From Notamacropus eugenii (lineage: Eukaryota > Chordata > Mammalia > Diprotodontia > Macropodidae): a stretch of DNA of 64,000 nucleotides. Within the stretch, counting starts at the first letter, position 1. Every line of letters starts with the position of its first letter. This document shows, piece after piece, positions 44,201 to 59,100 of this stretch. The translations under genes and the position numbers were made by a program. Location: assembly GCF_028372415.1 (NCBI RefSeq), contig NC_092877.1, positions 387,611,342-387,675,341 of the forward strand, in the 5' to 3' direction. Below the pieces are notes generated by a model. It was not told the DNA's origin. It ran no database searches and saw only the letters and a program-made list of their open reading frames with translations.

Positions 44201-47096
44201 CCACTCCCCTCCCACAGACAGCTGACTCACCCTCCCAGATACTCTTGTGGAAGTGCAGCCACCAGGGGCATCTGGGACTGGCCACCAGGCAAGGCCTGAC
44301 CCAGGCCCTGCTCGGGCACAGGATTCCCTTGGGATCTTCAACTCTGACTCTGGCTTAGCAAACCCCCCAGGAAGGGCAGAATTATGTCCACATGCACACG
44401 CCTCCACTGAGAGGTAGTACGGTGTCATGGTGAGCAAACCCCACCCCAGGCATACACAAGTCACCCACAATCCAGGTCAGAGGAGGTCTGTGACATCCCA
44501 AAGAAGCCACAGAAGCTCTGACTCAGGAAAAGTCAAAAAAAGGTACAGGAGAGAAGACAGGTAAATGAACAACGATTGGAACTCATGAAAGAAATGCTCA
44601 TTGAGACAACTTGGAACTAAAAGAGTTGGAGCGACACTTGGTGTAGTCAGCGGAGAAATATTTGCCAAGCACTCACTGTGAGTCACATCTAGAACAAAGA
44701 CCAAAGATGGTTCCTACCCTCAAGGAGGACTCAGCTGTTGAGTGAGACAGCAGGCAGTAGATGGTTACCCAGGGAGAATCAGGAGAGGGAGGGTCTGGTA
44801 TAAAGGGAGATGACGAGCAGGGTTAGGGTTAGAGCGCATCAGAAGCACAGCTGGGGTGTTCCAGGAGCAGTAAGGCCAGGGACACAGTGCTGAGGGGAGG
44901 GGAGGACATAAGAACAGTTGCAAAGGGAGGAGGGGGCAAATCAGAAGAGGCTGAGCGCCAACCAGAGCATTCGGCATCTGTTCCTGAAGTAAGAGTAGCA
45001 GGCAGCCCTGTGTGTGTGGGGACTAAGGCATGCCAGCCCCCAGCAGGAAGCAACTACTGTGGGGGTCCCAGCATAAGGAGATGTACCAGGGTGGGTGCAG
45101 GCTCAGAGGAGAGAGGCCTTGAGGGAGGAGTCCAGGGAGGATGGCGCTGCCCTCAAGGGTCACAGGGACAGGTGTGGGAGGAAAGAAAGAACCAGAAGGC
45201 AGCTGCCCTAGAAGAAGGGGTGCGGGCAGAGGCACAACAAGAGAAGGGGAGAAGATGCTACAGAGGCAGGGGTGATGGCCCATGGCCCTGCCAGTGATGA
45301 TGGACTCTTTTGTGCCTGTGGGGCTGCACTGGGTTTCCTCCCTTTCTTTAATTCTCTATCGTGATAGACAGCTCTCTGGGCGGGGTTCAGTGAAGGTGTA
45401 GAAGGGTTTCACCTCACATTCATCAAGCTGTCTTAGATGAGAGGTGAGCCACAAGGATAGAACAGGACCCAGCGTGGCCATGCTCCCCTTTGCCAGATAA
45501 ATCTAACAAATGTGCTGGGCCAAAGCGCACTGGAGATATCCAGACGAAGCCACAGCCCAGAGCATCCCCGAGAGAGATGGGGAAGTCTGTGCACATTGGA
45601 GATGAACTCTGGGGCCAAGAGCATGCCACATGTGAGTACTGCAGTGCCCAGAAAAGGCCAGGTCCCCTATCTGTATCTGTGATGGGGGCAGGTGCCAATG
45701 GGGAGCTTTGTCACCCACCACCCAGCTGTGGCTCACAAATCCAGGGAGGAACACAAAGCGGTCCTGCAATGAAGGTGGTGTAGCCAGGGAGGAAAGCCTC
45801 GGGTAATGGGCTGAGAAAGGAAGATGTTCAGAAGCCAATAGCAGCAGTGTACCTCACATCTTGGGAACAGTGGGGTGTCATTCCCATCATCCAGCCTAGT
45901 CTACAGAGGAATAACCAGGGCAGGAGTCCCACCCCAAAGGGGAACCTTCAGTTGTGCTGCTCTGAGCCCACAGAGCTTCCCAGTTGGCTGAAAGGAGCAA
46001 ATTCTAGCAGTTCAGAACAGGGGGTGGCGATCAGCGTTTGCCCTGGATCAGACCCCTCTGGGAGCACCAAAGGCTCACAGCTGCCTGTGTGTCCCTGAGA
46101 TCCTTGAATACCCCAAGAAAGACCAGCTCAGACCTTTGCTCCAGAAGGACCATAGGGCCCTAACATCAAGTCCAGAATCAGGCTGCAGACTTGAAGGATC
46201 AGCAAACAAATAAACCAGAAGAAACATAAAGAGCTGCGGTGGTGGCCAGGGAGACACAAACATGGAGGAAGAGAAGGTTCCAAAGCATCCACAAGCAAAG
46301 CATAAAACTCCACTAGATCCTCTGCAGGAGATGAAATGAGAGTTTTAAAAAACAAAAAAAGAGTTGAGTGGTTTTTTTAAAATGAAATGAGAGCACTAAA
46401 GGAAAAAACAGGAGAAGCAGTGAGAGCTTGGAAGAAGGAATGAGAGAAGGAACGAACATCTTGACACAACAGGCACAAGGCCTTGTCCAAGCAACAAGCT
46501 CCCTGAAAACCTGAATGGACCAAATAGAAGCCAGTGACTGTGAGGCAGCAAGAAATATGAAAACAAAGTCAAAAGGCTGAAAAAGGAGAAGGAAATTCAA
46601 GGCATCTCATGGCAGAAGCAACTAACCTGAAAAACAGAATAAGAAGAAAAAAATTAAGAATCATCCTCACTGGACCACAAAAGCCATGACCAAAAGAAGA
46701 ACCCAGAACATCCTAGTTCGAGAAATGAAAACTGCCCAGGTCTCTTAGAACCAGAGGGCAAAGTGGAGAAGGAAAGAATCCACTGGTCACTTCCTGAAAG
46801 AAACTCCAGAATGAAATCTCCCAGCAACACCCCAGCCTAAGCCCAGAGCTCCCAGGTCAGCAGCAACAATTGGAGCTCCAGGAGGCCCCAGGCAGGATCC
46901 CACACAACACAGCAGTCACCACCCTCCAGAGGAGAGGGCTGGGAACATGGCTTGACCTCCCCAAAGTAAAGGACACTGTCTGAAGACCCAGAATAGCACG
47001 CCCAGGAAAAGTGAACATTGTACTACAACAGAGAAGCGGACATGGAGTAAACAGAGGACTTGCTAGCATCCATGAGGAAAAGTGCACGTGTGCGTG

Positions 47097-47132
<36 letters not shown>

Positions 47133-50100
47133 TTCACTCAATATGGACAGAGGAGGGAAAGGGGAGAAGGAGGGAGAGGGAAGCAGAGGAAGGGTAAAGA
47201 TTCATCTGACTTGCTCAGATCACTGAGGGTCACTCAGCTAAGGATCTGAGGCCAGGTTTGAGTTCCTGACTCTGAGCCCAGCGCTCTTGGCACTGAGTCA
47301 CTCAGCTGATGAGATACATTTTCATCTTAACCCAACTCCTACTATGTCTAATCTAACACTCTACAGGCGTGATCTCACTGGATCCTCATAGAGCCCTGAT
47401 GCTGAGTCCTAGGGCCGTTATTATCCCCCGCCCTTTTGGCCTCTCTCTCCACTGGCCGCTCAGGCTGGTCTGAGTACACTGATCCTTGTCTACCAGGACA
47501 TCCATGGACCTTCCCAGGGGTTGTTGCCATTTTAAATGAAAGGATTTTGCAATTCACTTTCAGAGATTGTGGTCAAATTACCCAGAACGGTGTTAGCGCC
47601 ATCCCCACCTGACTCCAGAGCGGAAGAGCTCAGGACAGAGGCAGGTAAGGCCTGCACAAGGACAGAACAACCTTCACTCCAGAAGTACTGAGGGCCCCCC
47701 ACCCTGAGCCGAGGCACACTTGTGAAGCCCCCAAGGAATGGCACTGCCTGCCCGGCCTCACCTCTTTGGATGGCTTTATGCAGCAGGCTCCACCCACTCT
47801 TGTCTACCATGTCCACATCTGCTCTGTGGCTCACCAGGGTGGCAGCGATGCTCTCCAGTCTTCGAGAAAGGGCAAGATCTAAAGCGAGATCTCCATTGGG
47901 ATCCAGCTCATTCAGCTTCAAGGGCAGCTATTACAAACAGTTGAGTGGGTGAGCATTCATCAGGAACATGGCCCACACCAATTCCAGGGGCTCTGGTTCA
48001 AAGAAACTTTACCATTCTCACCTCAAATTCAGTCAGATAGACCTTACAATCTAAAGTGCCTATGCATGTGTGTGCGTGCACCTGTGTGTGTGTGCTATTC
48101 CACCCGGCACCAGTTTCCCTGGGGGACCCTCTGCCTCTACTCCCCCTTCTTGCCTCTGATCCTCAGGTCAGGTGCTCCGTACCTGGGCATCCATCTCAAT
48201 GAGGTACAGGAAGACAACATCCTCACGCTCCAGCCGGATGGCTTTGTGTAGCGGATGCTGCGTTTTGGAGCAGATCATCTGGTACAACAGTTGCGCACTC
48301 ATGCTACTGAAGTCCTCCTTGCTCAGGTCGTCCTGCAGGGGGAATCAATGTGCCAGCTGAAGAGCAGCCACCCCCACCTCCATGTGGAGACCCTTGAGTA
48401 AGATGCTGACAGCACAAGCTGGCAGCATACTCTCCCTCTCTCTTCCAAAGTAGAGAGGTGAATGCCTTCTTGACTTGCTTTAAGGAAAATGCCACCCATC
48501 AAAGGCAAAGGAACCTACTTGGGGGGTGGGTGGGGTATCTTTCATCCTAGATGTGATTCTCACCACCAAGGAAGTGCTGCTGTTGGGAAACTCCTTTCCC
48601 TTACAATCTGCGATAGAGGGCAGGTCAGTGAAGGCAGGCCAGGTCTGATGTAAATTCCAAGGGGTTCATTGTGTACAGTCCAGCTGAACACAACACCTGC
48701 AGCTGCCCTTCTCTCCCTGGACCAGCAAGCTCAAGGCATAGTGGCCTCCATAATCCACACCTCTCACATTCCAGGAAAGGGCACAGCTGTCTTACATGGT
48801 AACCAACTTCCATGAAAACTACTGCGCTTAGCCCACCCAGACTGTGGGCTCCCTTCACACACCACCGAGTCATTCAGTCAGGCTATCCTGCTGAGAACAT
48901 GCCATCATCATGCCCCTTCCAGCTACCCTTCTCCACCCCCTTCTCCCTCTTGCCCTGGGTCACTGCTCCTAGAAAAGCCTTGTCAATGGACTGCCCGTGG
49001 ACTGACTCACCACGTCTCCCCTTGCTCCTGGAAAGTAGGATTTGCCTCATTTTTGTCTCTGGATCCCTGGCACAATCAGCCCTTGGCACACAGTAAGCAC
49101 TTAATGATGCTTTCTCAGTTATTTTCCCCCAAATAACTTTAAACCAACCCTCTGGGCTGTCTCTTGCTTTCCTTCCCCACTTTGGCTCTCCCTTAGCCAG
49201 GAAGGTAGAAAGCTCTTCTAAAGACACAGCCAGAAACAATCATGATGAGGATGGAAAGGAGCAACACTCTAATGACGCAGATGTAGTTGCACAGGGAGCT
49301 TATCTAGATGAGCTCCAGATGAGATTTTTCAAAGATGGAGGCCAAGACAAATAATGCACAAAGCCTATAAAAGCAGGACACAGTCTTGTCATATCCCCAA
49401 TGGAAGCCAGTCATCATAGAGAACATTTAACAAGCATTCCCTCACGTGGCCACCATGACAGTGGAAAGGGGCAGCTACTGTCCCTACTCCCATTTCACAG
49501 ACTAGAAAACCAAGGATGAGAAAGGAGGGCTGAGGCTCCAGATGAGCTAAGGGTGGAAAGGGAAGCTAAAGATGACACAAAGCTTGGTTCCTGTAGGCTG
49601 TTTGTAAGTTATTTAAGGGAAGAGGCAGATCCATGCAAGGAAAGCCTGTGCCCTCTGCCCTGCCTCTCCCTTGGTGATCTAATCAGTCCCAAATCACTCA
49701 ATTATCAGATGATTCCCAGACTGACCCATGGACCCCTGGCATCACCAACTGCCTATTCCAACTCCCATTCCAAACAGGACATCTGATGTGCATCTCAAAC
49801 AAAACTCATTCTCTTTCCCCTAAACTATACTGCCATTTCTGAGGGTCCCTATTACCTTCCTCTTTGTCCCTCAGATCCCCAACCTCGTTGTCACCTCCCA
49901 CAGCCAATCGGTTGCCAAAGATCACCCTGTCCAGCCCTCCCCCAACTCTACCATCTGTCTGCTCTCCCCTCCTACTGCTGCTGCCATCCGAGAGACATCA
50001 TCACCCTCTCTCATCCATGCCAAGCCTCTCAGCTCTCCACCCCCTTCTCCCTAGACTCAGCAGCCAAAGGAACTTTCCCAAAGTCCTGCTGCTGCCCTAG

Positions 50101-53100
50101 TCAACAGACTCCAAGAGTTCATCCTTACTTCATAGCTTGCTGGCCATCAAATGCCCTTCAAAGTATGCCCCAACCAACTTTCTCAGTTTTATTTTATGTG
50201 AGTGTATGTGCTCTTACATACAAAGTTTTCTATATACAGAAATACGTATAACAAATTTTAATCTATTTTATAACTATCCAAAGTTGCATGTATGTATAAA
50301 TATACATGTTGGCGTGTATCTATTATAAATGTGTCTACTTAGTGTTAGGACTAAATGTATATGAACATATAAAAACTCCCCTTCCCAAACCCAGAGGCCA
50401 GCCTTTTCATGAGCTATCCCCAATGCCCAGAATGCCCTCTCTCATCTCAGTCAGCCAATAGACATTTATTAAGCCCCTGTGAAGTGGCACAAACCCAAAC
50501 AAAGACAGTCCCTGCCCACAAAGTGAAGGAGGTGGGGTGTGGGGCTGAAAGGGGAAGAGCCCCAACAGATCTGTCTCCTTGGGAGATGACACAGAGGATC
50601 ATGATTCTGCTTAACTAAGTTTGTTCAACTTCGATGACAATGAAGGAAGCAGGGGATTATGAATCTTTTTTAACTTTTACAGCCTAAAAGAATGTACACT
50701 ATTGCAACATGTAAAAGAATTTATTTCTCTGTGACTTCGTTTTCTCTACAGAAAGCCTCTTGATAATTCTCATCTGGATTTCGGGTGATTTTTCTCCCCC
50801 CGAACCTGACCTTAAGCACTACATAAACCCAGCATCATGGCAGATTTACTTCAGCCACAGTGCCTGCAGGCCACATGCAGTCAAAGAGGAGCGCCTTCAC
50901 CCAGAATGTTTCCTACTGCAACAGGAATTCCCAGATGACAGACAAGTGCCAATTGTCAGAGTCCCACAGGGCAAGGAGGGACCATCCCCTGTGGCATCTG
51001 TATCCCCTGAGCTTGGTCCAAAATGACCACTTAATAAATTCTTCCTGAACAGGAGGAGCTACCTTTTCATCGCCCCCATCTCCCAAAGCACACACATAAA
51101 GGAGAGTTGGGGAGCAGAACTTACCCAGTGGCTGGCAATGATTTCTGCACAATAGTTCATCAAAGTGGTGGCATTCAATTCTTCTGCAGTTTGGTAGAAA
51201 CGGATACAATTCCTCACATTTACTAAGGACATCACTCCTTTCTCACACCTACCCAAAGAAGAAGTAGTACAGTAATGATCAGCATTTTATCAGGTTAGAA
51301 GCTCTCTCAAATCATGTGTCTCTAAAACAAAGAGCCAGCATGATAGGTCACAGGGATAAACGATCAGTCTTTCTGTGATGATCAAGCTTTGGTAAAGCAA
51401 AGACATCCATTGTCACCCACCAGTGTTTCATAGAGTGCTACAGATGCTTCCTATAGGAATGAGTTGAGAAAAAGAAGGTGAAGAACTAAGAATAGGCAAG
51501 AAGAAACAATTGTGTCTATCAACCACAAAACTTGGCAGGAAGAGCCAGAAAGGGAAATTCCATTTAAAACAGCTATGGACTGTATAAAACTTTTGGGAAT
51601 CTACAGACCAAGAAATACACACAATTACAAAAACACTCTTTATATAAAAAATTATTTTTATTGATTTCTTTAAATGTTTTCCAATTATAAGTAAAAAAAA
51701 ATGAACCATTTTTTAAAATTCTGTGTTCCAAATTCTCTCCCTCCGTCCCAACCTTCCCTTGGAAGCAATTTCATTTTGATTATATGTGAGAGGTCATACA
51801 AAACATAACACAAACAAAATAAAATAACAAAAAATAGTTTTTAAAAAGTATACTTCAATCTGCACTCAGAGTCCATCAGTTCTCTCTAGAGATGGAAAAA
51901 ATGTTTCCTTCTGGGTCCTTTGGAATTGGATCACTGTCTTAACCAGGGTAGCTACGTCTTTTAGCTACTGCTAAAATACTGCGGCTGCTGTGTACAGTGC
52001 TGTCCTGGTTCTGTTCATTTCCCTCAGCCTCAGTTCCCAGGCCTCTCTAAAGTCCTCCTGCTCACCATTTCTTGCAGCACAAGAGTATTCCATCACAATC
52101 ACATACCACAACTTGTTCAGCCATTCCCCAATGGATGGACATTCCCTCAGTTTTCAATTCTTTGCCACCACAAAAAAGAGCTGTTATTCTTTGCCTACTG
52201 GCAAAGAATATAGCCATCTACTGCTTGATAAACCCAAGGACCCCAGCTTCTGGGATAAGAACTCACTGTTCAACAGCAATTGCTGGGAAAACTGGCTAAC
52301 AGTGGGGAGGAAACTAGGCATAGAACAATGTCTGACCCCATACACAAGAATAAAGTCCAAATGGGTACATGATAAAGGTATAAAGATTGATACTACAAAC
52401 AAATTAGTGGAGCAAGGAATAGTGTATTTATCAGATTTATGGAGAAGCGAAGAATTTGTGACTAAAGAAGAAATAGAAAGCATTATGAAGTGCAAGATGG
52501 ATAATTTTGATTACATTAAACTGAAAAGTTTTTGCACAACCAAGCCCAATGCAATCAAAATTCGGAGGGATGCAGTAAATTGGGAAAGCATTTTTACAGC
52601 TAATGTTTGTGATAAAGGCCTCATTTCTAGAACACATAGAGAACTGAGTCAAATGTACAAAAAGACAAGTCATTCCCCAATTGATAAATGGTCAAAGGAT
52701 ATGAACAGGGAGTTTTCAGAGGAAGAAATTAAAGATATCTATAGTCACATGAAAAAATGCCTAAACCACTATTGATTAGAGAGATGCAAACCAAAACAAC
52801 TCTGAGGTACCACATCACACCTCTCAGATTGGCAAACATGACAGAACAGGATGATGATAAATGTTGGAGAGGATGTGAGGGAGTTGGAACACTAAGTCAT
52901 TGTTGGTGGAGCTGTGGGTTGATCCAACCATTCTAGAGAACAATTTGGAACTGTGCCCAAAGGACTACAAAAATATGCATACCCTTTAACCCAGCAATAT
53001 CGCTTCTAGGACTGTAAATGGGAAAGGGTCCCACATGCACAAAAATATCTATAGCAGCTCTTTTTGTAGTGGCCAAAAGCTAGAATCAAGGGGATGCCCA

Positions 53101-56100
53101 TCAACTGGGGAAAGCCTGAACAAATTATGGTATATGAATGTAATGGAGTCCTATTGTGCTATAAAAAATGATGAACAGGAAGACTTCAGAGAGGCCTGGA
53201 AAGATTATATGATCTGATGCTGAGGGAAAGGAGCAGAACCAGGAGAACTTTGTGCGCAGCAACGACCACAGTTTGTGAGAGTTTTTTCTGGCAGACTTGG
53301 AACTTCATTGCAATGCAAGGACTTAAAAAAATTCCCAATGATCTTCTAAGGCAAAATGCCTTTCACATCCAGAGAAAGAACTACGGAATTCAATTGCACA
53401 ATGTAGTAGATCATTTTCTTTTGTATTACATTTTGGTTTGTTATATGATTTCTCCCATTCATTTTAATTCTTCTACACAGCATGACTATAGTGAAAATGT
53501 ATTTAATAGGAATGTATGTGTAGAACCTATATAAAATTGCATGCCAAGTACGGGAGGGAGGGGGAGGGAGGGGGAAAAGAACCCTAAGTTATATGGTAGT
53601 GACTGAAGAACACTGAAAATAAATAAAATTAATAACAATAAAAAAGAGCTGTTCGAGGTATTTTTGTACATGTGGGTCCTTTTCCCTGCTCTCTGATTTC
53701 TCTGGGATACAGGCTCAGCAGTGGTGTTGCTCAGACAAGGGTGTGTACAGTTCCAAACTGTTCTTCAGAACATCTTAACTCCACTGGCAGAGCATCATTG
53801 TCCTCCAGTACTTGTCATTCTCCTTTGCTGTCCTATGAGCCATTCTGACAGGCTTGAGGTGGTATCTCAGAATTGTTTTCATTTGCATTTCTCCAGTCAC
53901 TAGTAATTTAGAGCATTTTTTTATATGACTTGATTAACTAGAATATTTTTCTTCTGAAAACTGCCTGTTTATATCCTTTGACTATTTATCAACTGCAGAA
54001 TGGCTCTTATTTTTATAAAACTGGCTCAGTTTCCTATGTAGTTAAAAAAATGAAGCCTTTATTGAAGAACCTTGCTGCAAAACTTTTTTCCCACTTCATG
54101 TATTTCTTATAATTTTGGCTACATTATTTGTGCAAAAGCCTTTTAATTTCATGTAATCTCTTGTTTGGTCATAAACTCTTCCCCTATCCAGAGATCTGAG
54201 AGAGACAGTTTTCCATGCTCTCCTAATTTGTTTATGGTTTGTTTTGTGAAGTTTGAACTCAAAGGGCTGCACTTGAGGACCCAGAAGGTCACATGTGGCC
54301 TTAAGACTACAGGGTCCCCCCCTTGGATAACCCAAAACCCATTTTAACTTTATCTTGGTATATGGTGTGAAGTATTGGTCCATGTCTAGTTTCTGTTAAT
54401 CTACTTTCCACTTTTCCCAGCAATTTTTGTCAAATGTTGAGTTCTTATCCCAAAAGCTTGGATCTTTGGGTTTCTCAGACATTAGGCTACAACGGTCCTT
54501 TTCTCCTGTGCATTGTGTACCTAAACTATTCCACTGCTCCATCGTTCTATTTCTAGGCCAGTAATAGGTTGTTTTGATGATTACTGTTTTGTAATATAGT
54601 CTGAAATCCGGAACTGCTAGTTTGCCTTCCGTAACAATTTTTTTCATTGATTCCCTTGATATTTTTGAACTTTTGCTCTAGCAAATAAATCTTGCTACAT
54701 TTTTTTCTAACTCTTTCTAACTCTAATTCTTTGGTAGTTTGGTTAGTATATCACTGAATAAGTAAATTAACTTTGGCAGAATTGTCATTTTTATTATATT
54801 GACTTTGCCTACACATCAGCAAACAATATTTCTCTAGTTGTTTACATCTGTCTTTATTTGTGTGAAGTGATTCGTAATTGTGTTTATATAATCCCTGGGT
54901 TTGTCTGGGCAGGCAATGTTTCATATTGTCTGCAGTTATTTTGAATGGAATTTCTCTACCTCTTCCTGCTGAGTTTTGTTGGTAGCATATAGAAATGCTA
55001 ATGATTTATGTAGGTTTTATACCCTGAAACTTTGCTGAAGTTGTCAGTTATTTCAACTAGTTTTTTAGTTGACTCTCTAGTTTTTTAGTTGATACTATCA
55101 TATCATCCGCAAAGAGTGAGAGTTTTTGTTTCCTTGTTGCCTATTCTTATTCCTTAAATTTCTTTTTCTTGCCTTTTTGCTACAGCTAGCATTTTTGGTA
55201 TAATACGGAATAGCCTTGCTGTACTTGCTGTACTTCTGATCTTACAGACGTTTGTTCTTCATTTTAGATAAATACTATTTGTCATATTAAGAAAAGCTCC
55301 ATTTATTCCTATGCTTTCTATTGTTTTTCATAGGAATGGGTGGGGCATTTTATCAAAAGCTTTTTCTGCATCTATTGATACAATCATATGATTTCTGCTA
55401 GTTTGATTATTGATATGGTTCATTAAGCTGATATATTCCTAATACTGAATCAGCCCTACATTCCTGGTATAAATCCCACTGGTTACAGTGTATGATCTTT
55501 GTGATATGTTGCTGCGATCTCCTTGTTAGGATTTTATTTAAATTTTTTACATATATGTAAAGGAAACTGCTCTACAGTTTTCCTTCTGTATTTGTTTTCT
55601 TTGGTTTAGGTATCAAAATTTATATTTGTGCCACAAAATGAATTTGGTAGGACTCTTTTTTTAACCAATTTTTTCAAAAAGTCTATATAGTACTAGGATT
55701 GACTGTTCCTTAAATGTCTGTAGAATTCACTTTTGAATCTATCTGGTCCTGGCAATTATTCTTAGGGAGCTCAATGATGGCAAGTTCAATTTCTTTCTCT
55801 AAGATTGGGTTATTGAAGTGTTCTATATCTCTTCTGCTATTCTGGGCAGTTCATAACTTGGTAAATATTCATCCATTTCCAAGCTAAGGACCACTTAAAC
55901 AAGAAGCAGCAAGCCTCAGCCCCAGCCATGATAGTGAGGAGAGTTGGGTGTCTGAACTGGGGAAGATTCTAGGGACACTCTGCTAACAAGGATGGCCAGA
56001 CCCAGCTGTGCTGTGGACACGTGGTGGGGGGAGAAGGAACCAGCACAGGTCTGGTGAGTACAGAAGTAGTGGGGCCAGATGGTTGTGGGCACTTACAGGT

Positions 56101-59100
56101 GGCTAAAGGTCTTGATTTGAGTTCAAGGTCAGAGGGGAGAACTGAAGATCTTTGACCAAAGGCACCATACCCCATACCCCAGGACTAGAGGTGATTATAA
56201 AAACTAAACTTTTACCAAAAAAAGGCACAAAGAAGAAAGAATCTACTCATAGAACACTAGTATGAGAATTGAGAAGACCAGGGTTCATCTTCATAGGAGG
56301 ATACTAAGGCAAAGAAACCCTCTTCTGCTCCAGAGCAACATCAAACAGTCACCTGACCAAAAAGAATTCATTGAAAAACTTAAGAAAAGACTTTAGGCAG
56401 AGCCAAGATGGTGGAGTAGAAGGACGCACATACTCTAGCTCTTCCCCCACAGCCCATAAAATATCTGTAAAGAAAGATTCTGAACAAATTCTAGGGCAGC
56501 AGAAGCCACAGAACAATGGAGTAGAGGAGATTTGCAGCCCAGGGTGACTTGGAAGGCTGATGGGAAAGGTCTGTTGCACCAGACATGGAGTGGAGCACAG
56601 CCCAGCCTTGGCCATGCGCAGCACTGGGAGGAGCAGTGCCAGAGTAGGCCTCGGGGGCAAAATCACCAGCAGCAGAGGAGGGTCGTAGATCTCTCAACCC
56701 ACAGGTACCAAAGGCAGCTTCAAAGATCAGTGAGAGGGCTTTTTCACCTCCATGACACAGGGGCAGAGTCCTCCCCTAGCCCCAGCCCCAGGTGGTGGCA
56801 GTGGCAGTGGCAGCAGTCAGCCTCCATCGTTGAAGCACTCAGCATAAAGCCCTTAGGGGAATTGAGCAGCTGATCTGAATCTCAGCTCTGAGTGGCTGCC
56901 CACCCCCCACCTAAAGCCCCTGGAGGAACTGAGCAGCTGATCCAAATCTCAGTCACTAGCCCTGACAGAGAGTAAACTCCTCTGCCTTGATTGTGCCACC
57001 TTGGAGGAACTGAGATCTTACAGGTCCCCAGAGTATACCCTACTCTTAACAAAGGACCCAAAAGTCAAGTAATTGGTTGAGAAAATGCCCAAAAAAGGGA
57101 AAAAAATAAGACTATAGAAGGTTACTTTCTTAGTGAACAGGTATTCTCTCCCATTCTTTCAGATGAGGAAGAACAATGTTTACCACCAGGGGAAGACATA
57201 AAAGTCAAGGCTTCTGCATCCAAAACCTCCAAAATAAACATGCAATATCCCAGGCCATGGAAGAGCTCAAAAAGGACTCTGAAAATCAAGTAAGAGAGGT
57301 GGAGGAAGAATTGGGAAAAGAAATGACAGCAATGCAAGAAAATCATGAAAAGCAAGTCAACAGCTTGCTAAAGGAGACCCAAAAAAGTGGACAAGAAAAT
57401 AACACCTTGAAAAATAGGCTAACTCAATTGGCAAAAGAGGTCCAAAAAGCCAATGAGGAGAAGAATGCTTTCAAAAGCAGAATTAGCCAAATGGAAAAGG
57501 AGGTTCAAAAGCTCACTGAAGAAAATAGTTCTTTCAAAATTAGAATGGAACAGATGGAGGCTAATGACTTTATGAGAAACCAAGAAATCACAAAACAAAA
57601 CCAAAAGAATGAAAAAATGGAAGATAATGTGAAATATCTCATTGGAAAAACAACTGACCTGGAAAATAGATCCAGGAGAGACAATTTAAAAATTATGGAC
57701 TACCTGAAAGCCATGATCAAAAAAAGAGCCTAGACATCATCTTTCATGAAATTATCAAGGAAAACTTCCCTGAGATTCTAGAACCAGAGGGCAAAATAAG
57801 TATTCAAGGAATCCACCGATCACCACCTGAAAGAGATCCACAAAAAGAAACTCCTAGGAACATTGTGGCCAAATTCCAGAGTTCCCAGGTCAAGGAGAAA
57901 ATATTGCAAGCAGCCAGAAAGAAACAATTCAAGTATTGTGGAAATACAATCAGGATAACACAAGACCTAGCAGCTTCTACATTAAGGGATCGAAGGGCGT
58001 GAAATAGGATATTCCAGAAGTCAAAGGAACTAGGACTAAAACCTAGAATCTCCTACCCAGCAAAACTGAGTATAATACTTCAGGGGTAAAATTGGTCTTT
58101 CAATGAAATAGAGGACTTTCAAACATTCTTGATGAAAAGACCATAGCTGAAAAGAAAATCTGACTTTCAAACACAAGAATCAAGAGAAGCATGAAAAGGT
58201 AAACAGCAAAGAGAAGTCATAAGGGACTTACTAAAGTTGAACTGTTTACATTCCTACATGGAAAGACAATATTTGTAACTCTTGAAACTTTTCAGTATCT
58301 GGGTACTAGGTGGGATTACACACACACATGCACACGCACACGCACACACACATAGAGACAGAGTGCACAGAGTGAATTGAAGAGGATGGGATCATATCTT
58401 AAAAAAATGAAATCAAGCAGTGAGAGAGAAATATATTGGGATGAGAAAGGGAGAAATGGAATGGGGCAAATTATCTCTCATAAAAGAGGCAAGCAAAAGA
58501 CTTATTAGTGGAGGGATAAAGAGGGGAGGTGAGAGAAAAACAAGAAGTTTACTCTCATCACATTCCACTAAAGGAAGGAATAAAATGCACACTCATTTTG
58601 GTATGAAAACCTATCTTACAATACAGGAAAGTGGGGGATAAGGGGATAAGCAGGGTTGGGGGGATGATGGAAGGGAGGGCATGGGGGGGAGGAAGCAATT
58701 TGAGGTCAACACTCATGGAGAGGGACAGGATCAAAAGAGAGAATAGAAGTAATGGGGGACAGGACAGGATGGAGGGAAATATAGTTAGTCTTATACAACA
58801 CGACTATCATGGAAGTCATTTGCAAAACTACACAGATTTGGCCTATATTGAATTGCTTGCCTTCCAAAGGGAAGTGTTGGGGAGGGAGGGAGGAAGAGAA
58901 GTTGGAACTCAAAGTTTTAGGAACAACTGTCGAGTACTGTTCTTGCTAATAGGAAATAAGAAATACAGGTAGAGGGGTATAGAAAGTTATTTGGCCCTAT
59001 AGGACAAAAGAGAAGATGGAGACAAGGGCAGAGAAGGATGATAGAAGAGAGAGCAGATTGGTGATAGGGGCAATTAGAATGCTTGGTGTTTTGGGGTGGG

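Larger units (their letters stand above)
51640..55880 (-). mobile_element. old L1 3' half, interrupted
   Basis: On the minus strand the sequence runs from the RT core of ORF2 (near 55880) to an L1 3' tail at about 51640, where the reversed strand reads 'GAGAATTTGGAACACAGAAT'. Coding blocks such as FTPYTKIKLKWVLG (near 54380) are readable but carry many stops. A younger plus-strand L1 (52186-53639) splits its 3' UTR, and a hAT-like fragment (54234-54326) splits the ORF2 end. It is co-oriented with ANKFY1. Confidence 0.8.

Noticed and set aside
51990-52775. A 261-codon open frame
   Set aside because: It joins, by chance in frame, antisense sequence of the old L1 with the ORF2 end of the nested L1. 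Only the part after 52186 has coding history.
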